A DNA stretch of 64,000 bases, taken from positions 514,022,102 to 514,086,101 of the forward strand of contig CM062805.1 of NCBI GenBank assembly GCA_031772625.1, written 5' to 3'. The notes under the pieces were generated by a model. That model had not been told where the DNA came from, ran no database searches, and saw only the letters and a list, made by a program, of their open reading frames with translations. Below, piece after piece: positions 1-12,583 of the stretch. This DNA is from Pinus tabuliformis (lineage: Eukaryota; Streptophyta; Pinopsida; Pinales; Pinaceae). The position numbers were made by a program, and so were the translations under genes. Numbering within the stretch: the first letter of the stretch is position 1; each line of letters opens with the position of its first letter.

Positions 1-498
1 ACTACAGGCAGCAAAACTCTTAAATAGAGCTGAAAAGAGTGAACACAGGAACTAAATCTAGGAGCAGGAAAGGCCTTGTCTGATCAGCGCACCTGTAACA
101 CAGTGAACTGGAGATGCAGCGCACCTACTACACTCAGGAAGTGCGATGCATCTAGAATTCACAAAAGAGACAGTGCGCTGGACCAGGGATGAGACTTTAC
201 TGGGTTCCGGGTCACAATTTGCAGCTCAGTTCAGGGATTTAGGCCGAGCAAGTGGTAATCAGTAAATCAATCATAGGGGTAGATCTAAAGAGGTTACTAG
301 AGCCACCACAAGGGCAATTAGAGAGCTTGTAAATCAATTGTTCAGTTCATAAACAAAACCCGGAGATAGACTGAAGCAGCATTGATCTACTTTGCACTTG
401 CATAGCAAATGCAGTTCGAAGGCTAGCTAGCTTAACTTTAGGGTCTGTCTGTAAGTTTATAAAGTAAACAAATGCAGATAAACAAACAATCTATTCGC
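1..498 (-). mobile_element. Internal 5' end of an LTR retroelement, running off the left edge
   Basis: No coding sequence is visible here. On the minus strand it follows directly after the primer-binding site at 499-516, so it should be the untranslated leader of an LTR retrotransposon whose body lies outside the window. The family cannot be named without the missing part. Confidence 0.4.
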
Positions 499-516
499 TC
501 CCCAGTGGAGTCGCCA
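499..516 (-). other. Retrotransposon primer-binding site (PBS)
   Basis: On the minus strand this reads TGGCGACTCCACTGGGGA, a tRNA 3'-end complement of the kind used by plant Ty3-type (Tat/Ogre-like) elements. On the plus strand the next bases after a three-base spacer are TGTTATCGC, the expected TG...CA edge of an LTR read in reverse. This fixes the orientation: LTR to the right, internal region to the left. Confidence 0.7.
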
Positions 517-519
517 TTT

Positions 520-2440
520 TGTTATCGCAAAAACTAGTGTTTATGCAGACCTGCTAGTCCCACTAAGGCTGGTAGCTACCTTAGAAACAAACAAACTAAA
601 ACTACTTTCGTTTTCCTTTATGAGAAATAGATAAGAGGGGAATAAGGAGACCAACCTCTGTCTTGCGCTTGGTTCCTTGCTCGATTCCTCTCCCTTCTGA
701 TAGATCTTTGCTACTCGCTTTCTTGTCTACCCAGCTTCACAGAGCACCTGTAGAACCAAAGCAACATAACACTATCCAAGAACATAGATCTATTATCATA
801 AACAATATAGGACCAGATATATATTGACCACACAAATGCACATAACATCAATTATACAAGAATGTGGAGGAAAACTTGAATAGCTTTATTGATAATCAAG
901 AAAGAGCAAAGAGGATTACAACAAATTGTTCTGACCCAGCATCATCCTCTCAGCAAGAAAACCCTTCTTCACCTCATGAAAATCTTAGATCACGCAACAC
1001 TATGATATTGCACCAAGAAACTAACAGCACTTCCTTACAAGATACAAAATTCCAACCTCTGGATCTCTGGGATGAGGGATCCATATATAGATGTTTGCAA
1101 GGGGGGTGAGTTAGCTTTTGAGAGTTTATTAGTGTCCTCTCTCTGATATTTCTTGATTCCACTTGGAGATTGATGATCTCTTACTCATCCCTGGGAAAAT
1201 GCAGAGAGGCAAGTGTCACAGGAGAAGTTTCTAGAAGATTCCATCATCCTCCACCTTGCAGATTGACCCTGCCATTTGTCCACTCTCACCCATCGCACCC
1301 CATAGAAGGGCTTTCCAAGATGCATCGCACCTACTGTGTGTATTTAGGTGGGATGCAGCGCACTTTGACCATGGAGCAGGTGAGATGGTCCAGTTTTGAC
1401 CAGTTCTGAGCAGTTTTTCATGGAGAACTTCTGGGAGAAGATGTAATCAGTTGACCTTGTTCTTTTAGAGGTTGGAACACCACTTTTAGGGACTTAAGAG
1501 CCCTTGTTTTATGGACATTTATGATTGGGGTTGCAGTGCCCAAAAATGTCTATAACAGCCTTGAGAGTCTGTGATCTTTTCTTTAAGGACTAAATAGTGG
1601 CTCAAATGCCCCCTCCACAAGGTTAGTGATGTATGGCGTATCGATGTGTCTTGGAAATTTCACTTAATTCACAGGCTTGCTAACAAGCCAACATGTTTTC
1701 ACACGTGTTGTAATTATTTGTAATATTTCCCTTGAACACTTGTAATACATGTTGCTTTAACTTGTGTTTAACACTTGAATTCATTCAATTGTTCTAATAC
1801 ATATATTAATGAAAATGTGTTGTATAAGTTGTTAACGATGTCTTGCCCATGTTGGTTACCTCCTGGACATCAGACAGAACCTTTCACGTAAACTCGCTAT
1901 AATGACCGTCGCACTCGCGTGGATTTTCCGTTGAGTGTTGTATGTGCTATCTTCCCTTGTGTGTTGTGACTGTCGCATCTGTGTGGATTTCTCCTACGGA
2001 AGTTGCGCATGTCTTGTTGTTTTGTGTGTTCCTAACAGAGTTGGTCTTCCTCCCATCCAACTTGGGACTCACTCCCACCCTCTCTCTCTATGGTGAAAGA
2101 ACCTTGACACAAGTAACACTATCAATCACCAGGCACGCGAACCTCACTACTCGAAGACAAAACAAACCACTCTCATATACTTAAAAGCAAGAGCTAAGGC
2201 AAGAATTTAAGATAATGGGAACCAATCCATCATATCGGACTAGACTCCCACACAAAATGGTGTGAGGTCTAGTTGGGACTTCATACCGAGGTGATCCCCT
2301 AAAAGTTGGCAGGTCCATCACTGTCAATAAGATGTCAGCCAAGGCCTTGTTGTGGAAACAGTGTTGGTTACTATGATGCTATACAGATGGATTACCAATC
2401 TCATTCTTCTTATGAGAAATTCTTCAGATTGAAAATGACC
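520..2440 (-). repeat. Probable LTR of the left-edge element (outer boundary not found) and uncharacterised sequence
   Basis: The LTR edge is at 520 (TGTTATCGC in plus orientation). Its outer edge was not located, so the right boundary given is only a limit. The small ORFs in this stretch have no recognisable protein features. From about 2200 the sequence resembles the 3' tail of another LTR element leading to a purine-rich tract just before 2474. Confidence 0.3.
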
Positions 2441-2473
2441 AAATACCATTATGAATACCTCCCTAGTTAAGAG

Positions 2474-2829
2474 GGAATGTTGTAGAATGTAACTAGGTTC
2501 GGTCTTCATAATCTTGTAATTATGAATTTATGAAGGAAAAGATAATAAAATGTATTTTGTAATACTTACATCATGGGTTTCATGAGCTAGAAGTTTTTAT
2601 TATAGATCAAATACTTCTTCTTGATGTCTTTAGTGGTTTTTCATTTTGTCATATATGTATAATTAAGATTCAGGTATATGAAGTTCTTATAAAGAAGTCA
2701 AAGTGTCTATGTAAAAGTCCTCCAATCTAGACAAGCACAGTCATCCTATGTCGGCTTCAATATATATATGATGAAGACTTCATGTTGGCTTCGAATGGAG
2801 ACACACCCTTTGGATAAATATCGGCCTCA

Positions 2830-2906
<77 letters not shown>

Positions 2907-3330
2907 AGTGACATGTAGGCTTACTTATGAGACACATCGGTTCACAATGGTCATCTCGGCTCAAAGATAGGGGCAAACAACTATATATATGAGCCTGTAC
3001 CCTCGCATTTCCATAGTGAGACAGATTTGATATATCTATGAGATTTTGGATGGGTACAACAAATATGAAATGTGGATCATCCACAGAAAACTTCTCGGCA
3101 TATTTTCTGAGGTTCTCGGTGGTCAAGACAGCAAGGAATTTGGTTATCACGGTGATTATAGTGCGGACTAATTTGGGTTGACATTACAGTGATATCTTCC
3201 TCACTATCTCAAGCATATATTCATTGTAATGTGGATGGACAGTGGTAGAGTTTCGATAAGGTCTCGGTGTTGTGCTAATAAGATGATACTCATTGATGCT
3301 TGGAGCTAGATCTTGTTGATACCAGGTCTT
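2474..3330 (+). repeat. Possible LTR on the plus strand (start seen, end uncertain)
   Basis: A purine-rich AAGAGGGAA tract is followed by TGTTGTAGAATGTAACTAGG, the usual polypurine tract plus LTR start of a plant LTR element. The end was not located. The block contains a long TA microsatellite (2836-2904). No coding sequence is visible. From 3330 to about 3770 I see nothing recognisable. Confidence 0.35.
2836..2904. repeat. TA dinucleotide microsatellite
   Basis: Nearly uninterrupted alternating TA over about 69 bases. It creates an artificial poly-(Tyr-Ile) reading frame that should not be taken as a gene. Confidence 0.95.
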
Positions 3331-3769
3331 GTGTTCAGTAGTGACATGATGATCAATGATGCTAGGTGATACATGATGCAGCTAGGAGTTACATGGTGAA
3401 ACTCTGTTCCAGTAACAGTATGAACGTATGATGCACAAATCTGAGATGCCAAAGTTCAAGAATATATCACAATGTTTGGATCTTGCAGTGATCATTTTTT
3501 TGGTGCTATGAAGAAATCAAAAAATCAAGGAAGAAGGATGATTGTGTCTTGGTCTGGGAATGGAAACATAGGTCAAGGGTCTTGGTTTTGGTATTCGTCA
3601 ATTGGAATCTCTATAAGAAGAATTTGTGTGGGTTTTCCTCTCAAAGAGTGAAAGGTTTTGGTCCTGGCAGAAAGCCAACATCTTGTGTTCTTGTCTCTTG
3701 TGTTTTGGTAACTATTTGATGAAGTTAAAAAACACAAACACACTTTAATAATAACAAGAGAATATTGGG

Positions 3770-5365
3770 CTAATAATAAAAAGTAAAAAGAACCTCACAA
3801 ATAGTTATCATCGTGAGAAGAATCTTATTAACCTGATGCCCTAGATTCTTCAACATATCCCAAACCCCAGATTACTAGGCCCAACAGAGAGAAAACCACC
3901 TCTTGGCTTTATCGTATATCCTACCATTCACCGGCAAGGATTCCTAGGCCATCTGAGGCAACACAAAATATGGATTTACCGCAACCCACATTCAAGCGTA
4001 GGGGTTACTAGGCCATGTTTTCTATCATTTCGGAGATCCACCTCACTCAGCTTCGAATCTATCTGGAAATCCAGCTCAACCAAAACAAGAGAACCCCATC
4101 ACACCGTGGCTATCCAAAAATGGCAAGGCTAGGCTGAAAACACTGTTACACTTGGCAAAACCCATGCCATGATATAAAAGAACCACATGCAATGCCATAC
4201 ATGCAACTCTAGTAAGGAAAATACACATGCAAGTTGATACCTGCAATGAAGCCTGATGTAGATGCTTGATATTGCCTTTCCCTACTTAATCTTTGCTTTC
4301 TCTTGCCTTCTTTTCCTTTCTTGCTCCAATGCCAAAATTCTCCAAGAAAACTCTAAGTTTCCAAGAGTATGAGAGAAAGAGAGAGAGAATAATGAGAGAG
4401 CTCCAAAACTCAACTGAAAAACGGTTACCAACTAATCTCCATAAACCTTTTTATGTATGAGGCCTCTATTTTCTTTATTTTCCATTATTTTCCTTCATTT
4501 TCCTCCTCACATGCAACTTGTTACCTTTCACCTCCCTTTTCTCCTAATTTACATTATTTTCATAAATAAATGTGCCAAAAATGCCATTTTTCCTTTCCAA
4601 AGCTTTAGCCATTGCCTTTGCCAATTTCCTTAGCCATAAACAACCAAATGAACACCTCTAGGATATCCTGCCCAACATTCATCTTGGAATAAGTGTCCCA
4701 TCAACAGTAGTTTTTGGTTTTAACTTTTATTGCATGGAATTTTCACCAAGGTTGTTACAAAAACCATGCCACTGACAACAAGAGAACCATACACCAGCAT
4801 GAAAAGCCATGCATGTCCAAACCAGCTAGGAAACCATACATGCAAAAGGTTCTCTGTAATTATTCGTATTGAAGCTACGTGATCCTCCTCTTCTTCCTTG
4901 ATCCTTGCTTTCCTTCCCTTCCCTTGCTTGTTTTTCCTTGCTTGATCCAAAGCTAGAGTGCTCCAAGAAAACTCTAAGTGACCAAAAGTGAGAGAGAGAG
5001 AGAGAATAATGAAGGAGCTCCAAAATTGAACTGACAAAAGGCTACCAACTGATCCTCGGAAGCCTTTTTATGAACGAAGCCTCTAGTTTCTTCATTTTCC
5101 ATTATTTTCCTTCAATTTCCTCCTCACATGCAACATGTGACCTTTCACCTTACTTTTCTCCTGATTTCCTTTGTTTTCATAAATAAATGTGCCAAAAATA
5201 CCTTTTAATGCCTTTGTCAATTTCCTTAGCCAAAAACACACATCCAATGATGCCCACTAGGATATCTTTGCCCAACATTCAGCGTGGAATAAGTTTCCCT
5301 TAACGGTGGTCTTATTTTGCCTTTATTAACTTTTATTACATGAACTTTCCACCAAGGTTGTTACA
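3770..5365 (-). repeat. 3' LTR of a Ty3-type element, with a tandem 0.6-kb duplication
   Basis: On the minus strand a purine tract (CCCCAAGGGGGAGGGT) is followed by TGTAACAACCTTGGTGG at 5365, an LTR start. The same start recurs at 4759, and the next roughly 600 bases (4759 back to about 4153) repeat those between 5365 and 4759, including a GAGAGAGAGA run and a CATAAATAAATGTGCCAAAAA block. So the LTR is internally duplicated or two LTRs lie head to tail. The inner end towards 3770 is uncertain. Confidence 0.6.
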
Positions 5366-5657
5366 GAACCCTCCCCCTTGGGGAACATCATCCTCGGTGT
5401 TAAACCACACCAAGACCTCAAAAAAAATTTTGAAAAGAACAATTACTTCCCATGGAGATTTATAACTTAGCTCGTTGCAGTATTTACAATGAAAAACCTG
5501 CTCAAAAGCAAAACATCATGAAAACATGACAACATAACAACCATACCACTTATTGGAGCTTTATAACTTAGCTCATGGTTGTATTTACATACATATACCA
5601 AAACATTAGCAAAATATATGCCAACATAAACCAACATCAAACCAAAATTGTTTTGCC

Positions 5658-6540
5658 TTAACCAACAAACAATGAAGGATATAGGACCCACATCTGATCT
5701 GCCATATCCCATGTAGCTTCTTCAGGCCCAAAGTGCTTCCACTTCATTTTAACTTTCTCTATGGCTCTGTTCCTAAGCATGAGATGCTTCTGATGCAATA
5801 TGCACTGAGGCTCTAGTTGGAACTCTGCTTCTTGCTCCACCTGAAATACAGACCAATCAATAACATGATCAACATCATTTATATACTTCTTAAGCAATGA
5901 AATATGCAAAACATCATGGACTTTCACTGTGGGAGGTAGTGCAATTCGATAGGCCACTGGTCCAATCCTCTCAAGGATCTCAAAAGGCCCGCAATCCCGT
6001 GGTGTCAACTTGGCACATGAACCAATTCTCAAAGAGCTTTTCTTGGGCTTGATGCACAAATACACATGCTCCCCGACCCAAAACTCCTTGAATACCCTAT
6101 GTTGGTCCGCATAACTCCTTTTTCTATCATGTGTTTCCTTTAGATTCTTCTGTATAACCTTCATTTCATACTATGTGTCCACCAACATATATGTTCCAAT
6201 AAATACCTTGTTCACTGGATCACTCCAGCTAATGGGAGTGTTACAACTCCATCCATACAATGCCTCAAAAGGGCTCATCCTCAATGACTCTTGATAACCA
6301 TTGTTTTGTTTTAACTCAACCAATGGAAGATACTCATCCTATTTTCTATGCTGGTGCATCACGTACATCCTCAACATATCCTCCAAGATCCTATTGACCC
6401 TCTCTGTCTGTCCAACTGTATGCAGATGATAAATTGTACTGAAGGAAAACTTTGTACCCAAGCCTGCAAATAGCTCCTTTCAAAACTTGGAAGTGAACTT
6501 TGAATCCTTGCCTAACACAATCTTCTTTGGAACACCATCT
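5658..6540 (-). pseudogene. Ty3/chromovirus pol 3' fragment: integrase C-terminus and chromodomain-like tail
   Basis: The minus-strand translation from about 6540 down to 6165 shows the end of an integrase core in broken frames (a GQTERVNR-type segment and a SPFEALYG-type segment). A 168-residue open frame (6164-5658) follows. It begins with the RKSYAD-type segment, then GEHVYL and the conserved GPFEILERIGPVAYRIALP block of the integrase C-terminal domain. The end, with WKHFGPEEATWD, matches the chromodomain-like 'W...EATWE' motif of chromoviruses. Gag, protease, RT and the integrase N-terminus are missing because the copy is cut at about 6540. It lies just upstream of its own 3' LTR (5365). 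Non-functional. Confidence 0.8.
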
Positions 6541-7221
6541 GACTAATGTTTACAAGAGCAATAAAATAAAATTGGAAACAATGTTTCAAGAATTATGCAT
6601 TACTACAGGAAATTCTATACGAAATAAAGAATGCTACATGAAAATGTATAGGGTACTAGAAAAGGCTACATGAAAGGAAGAATTCCATCATAATTATCTA
6701 ATACAAGTGACGTGTATTAGATCAAATTCAACAGGAAGTGTTTTTTTCCATAAAATAAGTGACTACACAATGAAAAAGTTGCTACACAGATGTTACAAGA
6801 AACAAATAGTTATCTATGCATAATTTGTTATAAATAATACTTAGAATGCCTACATTAACATAAACACAAGTATACGAGGTCCTTTAGAGTCTCTTTAGGT
6901 GGGTCCTACATAAGGTCCTAAAAACAAAGCTAAGAACATCTAATAATACCCAACTAAGAAATAACATGTGTTCATTAACATATCATTGAACTTAGTTACA
7001 AAATTGGAAAATCTATGTTCTCTAAACATCAACGTAGGCACCTCAAATGATTATTATAAATACTAAATTGTTGAGGTTGAAACTCAAGTTCCACTTATAC
7101 AAAGGTATCATGGATTTAGTACTTCAATCACCCCTCGATTGAAGGGTTATGTTTCCCCAAATCCATAGAATTGAACATCATGGTTTAGTAACTATTCCCT
7201 TTTAGAAAATCATGTTCCCTG
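6541..7221. other. Intergenic, no feature recognised
   Basis: AT-rich sequence with no coding signature on either strand. It separates the truncated chromovirus from the 3' repeat of the single-ORF family. Confidence 0.6.
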
Positions 7222-8385
7222 TGTTATCACTCAGATTATCCTTGAAGTTGTTGGGAAGAGGAAAGGGGTCCAAGGTAACCACAAACCAACTTTTAGACAC
7301 TGAATCTAGCCAATCTGTATCTAAAGAGGGCTCTCTCTTTATGATTTAGCTTGGTTTTGAAAAATATTAGGCTAGTTATGAAGTTTAAGAGTTTTGGTTG
7401 AGTTTGGGTGGTGAAATTCAATAGCAGAGGGGTAGGACTGAGTAATTTAGGCCATTAGGCTAATGGAGTCAAAGAAGATGGCTTAACTGGATTTGGTTTC
7501 TTAACAAAGATGGTTTCACAGGGCCAGATGGTCAAAGAGGGAACAAATAAAGACTTAAAATAGATGGAATGGACCCAAAATGGGTGAAGGGCAGTTAAGA
7601 ATCCTTCAACCTATTTGAAAGAGGGAACACGAGTGATTACTAATAAAGAGCAGTTAAGTATTCTTTACTAAAATAATCAAAGTGAATAAACTAGAAAACG
7701 GGAGCAATTAATATTTCACTATTTATGCTAGTTTAGAAGAAAACATCGAGAACAATAACAATTGAAAACAGAGTGCAATCAAGCATTTTCCGATTCTCTT
7801 TTTCGTTTATCATTCAAATATGAAACATAGATGATATAAGAAACAAGGAAACCTTTAAAACATAAGGTATAAAGGACTTATTGATCCGGTGTTTGATTCA
7901 AGAAATCTGTGGAAAGTCCTTTGCATTAATTCTTTATCCAGCAAGTCATACAAAAGTTGGTCCAATCATCATTGTATTCCAAAATAATTAGTATTACAAC
8001 AATGTCTAAGAATCCACCCTCAATACTCCAACTGAGGGAGTATTTATACAAAAAATATCTCACAACAGAGTGAGATATATTCTAGGATGACTATGAATAA
8101 GTTACAAGAAAACAAAGACAAATGGTCCTGAAGATAGGAGAAAAGGTAAACTGATGTTGTTTTGTTCCTATTCTCACTGAGTGTGTAGGAGGCAGGCCCT
8201 ATGATTTGGCTTGTTGCTGTCTTCTTTGGTAACTCTGTGCTGGCTGCCCTGTTTTGACTAATACTCTTTACCTGTTCTGATACACTTCGACCTGTTTGAT
8301 CTCTGTTCATCTTTGTTCATCTTCTTTACCATTACTTACTATAGTAAATAACCAAAATTTACATTTTACCAAGGATAATTTTACA
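7222..8385 (-). repeat. 1.16-kb 3' terminal repeat of the outer single-ORF element
   Basis: This block matches 11338-12583 along its length: the ends TGTTATCAC versus TGTTAACAC, the GAGGGCTCTCTCTTTATGATTT block, and a TATACAAAAAATATCTCA block. It starts with TG on both outer strands (TGTAAAATT at 8385 on the minus strand, TGTTATCAC at 7222 on the plus strand), so it is LTR-like. A TATAAATACTCC box (8041-8048, minus) lies inside. No polypurine tract is visible next to 8385, and no matching repeat was found at the 5' side of the ORF, so calling it an LTR is inference. Confidence 0.6.
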
Positions 8386-11337
8386 AAATTTCCAATATGT
8401 CTTCCCACCATTTTGGTTCTGGCAATCTGTTTTTCTGAAGTTTCCTCAGGGTCTCATCAGTTTCTGTGTACCTGAAAAAGGTAGGCTGAATTGGGAACAA
8501 GTGCTTCATCTCATGCTCGACATAGAACAAGTTCTCTAGACTGTCATAGAGAACCCTGCCTGTAGGCAATGCTTTTGTTCCTGATGCACTTGTTGATGAA
8601 CCTACTTGGTTTCTTGCATACTTGTTCAATTTCTCCACATAGTCTTTATGAGTCATTACTTTATCATGAATAACTAGAGGACTTGGCAACCCTTTACTCT
8701 ACAAAACATCAAATCTCTTCATGAAGGCATTGATTTCTTCCTACATGTCATGGCACACCTTCTTTCTAAGTTTTGCATCAAAGTTCTCTTAGTAAAAACC
8801 CTTTTGATATCCAAAATTGTCCATGTTCTATCTTGAATGCCCAGCTCTTCAAGCTGGTACTTATTCCTAGTATTCAAAAACTGTATGAGCCTGTTGGCTT
8901 CTTCAGGCATATTTCCTAATTTTGCCCTTGTCTTTTGAATTTCTTCTTGAGCTAGTTTCACTAAATCAATTTGCTCAAAAATTATTTGAATTGATGGCCA
9001 AGCATCATTTATTGATTGAGTGATGTTGGCCCAAAGAATTTTCTTGATTTCTGACAGAGGCTTGTCAAAAGTAAGATATTTTTCCAATGATTTCACTTTG
9101 TTTTCTAATACTTTAATCTCTCTTGTCTTTTCTGCAGCATTTATTTTTGAGAGATCATACCTTTGCTCTAAGTTGGCATATTGCTCTTTTACCTTATTTA
9201 GCTCTGAAACTTGTAGTTTCAGGTCCTCCATTGATTTGATTAGCTCCTCTATGCTCAAATTAGCAATGTTGCCCTGTGCTACTTCTATTGTTCTTGCTGT
9301 TGCTATACATGTAACTGCCTCTGCTGTGAATCCTGGAATATTTCGTGCCAATGCTGCTCCAAGAGTTGATGGGACTGCAGTTGAGACCACTGGTATCACA
9401 TTGGGAGGCTGAGAGGTCGACTCTCCCTGCTTGTCCTTCAATGCTTTTTCAAGTTCTTGCTCAGTATCATTTAGTCATTCATTAAGCTTTAAGAGCAAAT
9501 CCATCAACTCTTCCTCAGATTTTTGCTTTATAACCTCAACAGTCTGTGGATGCCTAGAAGGTGGCAGCTTTAGTTGTTTCCTTAGGGCAGTTAAGGCCTC
9601 TGTAGCTTTAACATCTTTGGGATCATGGCCCAATCCAATAATTATTTCTTCTAAGGATTTTATTCTATTATCTTTTGCCTGAGAGGAGGCCTTCTCCAAG
9701 TGTAGTTGAGCAGTAGTGTTATCCAAAGAATTTTGCAACCTGTGGGCCATCATTGCCTTACCAGTCAAGGTTGAGTAAATCATTTCTCCAGTTTGTTTAT
9801 GCAACTCAATTTGATCCAAAGGATGAATATCCTTTGCCATGACTTCAAAATTTGTTCTGAGATAATCTGCTGTTGATTTAGGTTGCTGCACCATTGGCTT
9901 GAAATAGCTCATTATCATCTTGCCTTCTTTGATGTCATAGGCTGACATCAATCTCTGTTGATTTGTGGGAGCCATCTTCAAATATTGGTTATAAACCTGA
10001 AGTCTCAATGGATCATTCCTGGCCTTTATTTCTGTAAATGTTTTCTTAATATCTGAAGCATCAATCCCTGGTGGCCTGAAAGAAGATATCTCTGCACTTT
10101 GTTGTCTTTCTAGCTCCTGTATCTGCGAGCTAGTGGATGTTCCTCCTACTGGAAAAGTTTGCTGACTCTCCACTCTTTCTTCCCTCTGACTATTTGTAGT
10201 TTCTTCAGCAAATTCCTCCTCTGAAAGGGGATTTAGTCTTTGTCTTTTCTTTCCAGGCTATCCTGAAGGTTCACTGGCAGGGGTAGTTGTTTCCCTGTCT
10301 CTCTTTTTGTTTCTTTCCTCATTTAGAGGAGTTTGCAGAACTGGAGGCTCTCCCATACTGATCTGAGTGGGAGGAGTATGTATTTGAGCCTGTTCTTTGG
10401 AAGTTTCAGGCTGCTTAGACATTGTAGACTGTTCTGTGGTTTGAAATCTGGTCTCTAATTCCTTGCCCTTTAATGTTCCTGTGGTTGGTGTGCTTGTTTG
10501 CTGTGAAGGTTGCTAAGAAGTTCCAACACTGGAGGCACCAATTCCTGATCTTTGAGATAACTCAAATGGTACCTGCCCAAAAGAATCCAGGTCAAGCATT
10601 TTCTCAAGATCTCTCATAACATTCTCAATATTGACCTGTTCACTATCATGTTCTACTAGGGTCCCTTCCCTCCATTCATCCATATTTGCAAATTGTTCAA
10701 TCTCTGGAATCCTATGGTGAATGTATGGTGACAACCTATTTTTCATTCTCCTATCACAGATGAAACTATTAGGGTCATATGGCCTCCAACCAAAACTTTT
10801 GTGCGACTTAAGATGATCTTCTAAAATAATCTCTGCTTCTCTCCATGCTTCCCTATCATTGCAAACAAAAGGGCCTAACTGATTTTTTATTCTGAGTTGA
10901 GCTTTCTTTTTGGCTTTGCAAAAATGAAACATGTCTGTATGTATCATTTGTCTGAAATACTCCAATGCAAACAGTCTCATTGGAACGTATTTGGGTAACT
11001 TGAAAGGGAAAAGATCACATTCGTATATCCAAATCTCTGTATGGTTCTTGTATAGGTACCAATCACCTACTCTGTATTGCTTGGAGAGCTGTAGGATTTT
11101 CTTGATGTCACCACTGATTCTAGGAGGGGAAACCCCTGTCAATAGAGTGGTTGCAGGATGAACAAATTGGTCAATGAATTCATTGTATGAGTAAGGAGAC
11201 TCATAGGATGCATGGAAGATGGGACTCCAAAAGACAACAGACTTTGGATTGCCTTTATTGTCAAGTTTCCTCACAGGGAAAGGGAAGCTCTTTGACTGAT
11301 AATACAACATAAGATGATAAATGAAAGTGGTGTATTT
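8381..11337 (-). pseudogene. C-terminal three-quarters of an outer, decayed copy of the 1243-aa unknown protein
   Basis: Open segments at 10513-11337, 9475-10173, 8719-9441 and 8381-8689 line up in order with residues of about 236 to 1243 of the intact copy at 12579-16310. Shared blocks include the GDWY..HT.I..Y.C.L.PFKLP..VPMRL.ALEYFRQ segment, the NQQRLMSA.D...GKMIMS segment, a coiled coil, and the closing PKWWEDILEIL. Stops and frameshifts separate the segments. The coding sequence ends abruptly at 11337, inside the codons for a Lys-Tyr pair, where the inner insertion begins. Its missing N-terminus is at 18662-19366. The stop codon TAA (8381-8383) overlaps the start of the 3' repeat, as in the intact copy. 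Function unknown. Confidence 0.85.
11333..11337. repeat. Target-site duplication TATTT (left)
   Basis: TATTT directly precedes TGTTAACACC, the left edge of the inner insertion. The same five bases follow CCAACA at 18662-18666. Confidence 0.7.
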
Positions 11338-12583
11338 TGTTAACACCCAGGTTGTTCCCTATGACTCCCAAGGGAATACGGCCGGGGTAACCACTAACCA
11401 ATCTTTGGGTTACAGTTCCTAACCTAACTGCAACCAGAGAGGGCTCTCTCTTTATGATTTGTCTCTGTTATGATGGTGTTTTAGGCTAGCTATTATGCTC
11501 AGGTTTTGGTTTATGTTTTGGTTGAAGGATTTCTTTCAGGTCTTATGATGCAGTGTTTAGACAGTATAATACCATTGGGCAATGGAGTCTGAAGTTGTGA
11601 AGTGATCTGATACGCTGGTTTGGTGGTGCTCAAACTGCAGGGCCTATTGTGTATTTTAAACAGACAAACTAGATTAAATGGTGATGTATGTCGATCAACA
11701 GAAAGCAATTAAGAATTTCCTATTGAGCTGGTGGGTGAAGGTGAGCACACTGCACAGGAGCAAAACTTTGAATTCCTGTGACAAAGGTCACTGTGATAGA
11801 TGTATTCTGAAAGTGCAGCATTTAAGAATTACACTTAACTAGATTACAGCTGAAGAAAACATTGATAAACAACGCAGATTGAACTCAGGTTACTCAGTGA
11901 ATAAATCCTGAAAGCTATTCTTTTTCCTTGTTGCTTAGTGTTGAAAACAGATAACATATATGGATTTTAACAAAAAACAGCTAATTAACAGAGAGAGATA
12001 CAGAGACTTATTGTATGATGAAATACATAGGGATGCAGTAGTTATCAACAGACACCAGAACGCATCCAACACCTCAGAAATCCGAGAAATTCCATTGCTT
12101 TGCTCTATTAACTTCTGAAAAGGATTACAGCATAAGAACTTCTTCAGGAGAAATCAACAACAACCCTTGCAATCTTATGCCAAGGGGACTTTATAGAAAT
12201 GCGTATACAAAATATCTCAGGCATTGAGTCATCTGAGAGAGAAAATATCTACATTATTACGTTCAGAAAGTAGGCAAGGAGTTATTACAATTTTAAATGC
12301 AGCGTAAATGCCCTTTATGTCTGTCAGAGGATTGTTTTGACTTTTGAGAGTCACTGAGTCGGTTGCATTACTCTGTTTTAATTTTGGAAATACGCATTTA
12401 CTTTTGGCTGCGCAGTGCATTCTCGGGTTTGCCAGCTGTGGTTTTCTTTTTCTGCTTTGTTGGCCGCTACATCCGCTGAGTTGGCTCAGCTTTGATTTAT
12501 GCTGCATGCTGACTTTGCTGAACTGTGCTTTTTATAAAAATTTGTAGTAAAACAGAAATTTGGTGAATGCCTTACTGATTACA
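11338..12583 (-). repeat. 1.25-kb 3' terminal repeat of the inner single-ORF element
   Basis: Homologous to 7222-8385. It begins TGTAATCAG on the minus strand at 12583 and ends at TGTTAACACC (plus) at 11338. A TATAAAG box is present on the minus strand (12189-12195), in the position equivalent to the TATAAATA box of the other copy. The presence of an internal promoter-like box in a 3' repeat is what an LTR would show, but a 5' partner is not visible. Confidence 0.6.

Noticed and set aside
864-1409. Small plus-strand frames near the left end
   Set aside because: No recognisable motif or neighbour context; they fall in probable LTR sequence.
2827-3150. Open frame with a long Tyr-Ile run
   Set aside because: It is translation of the TA microsatellite at 2836-2904.
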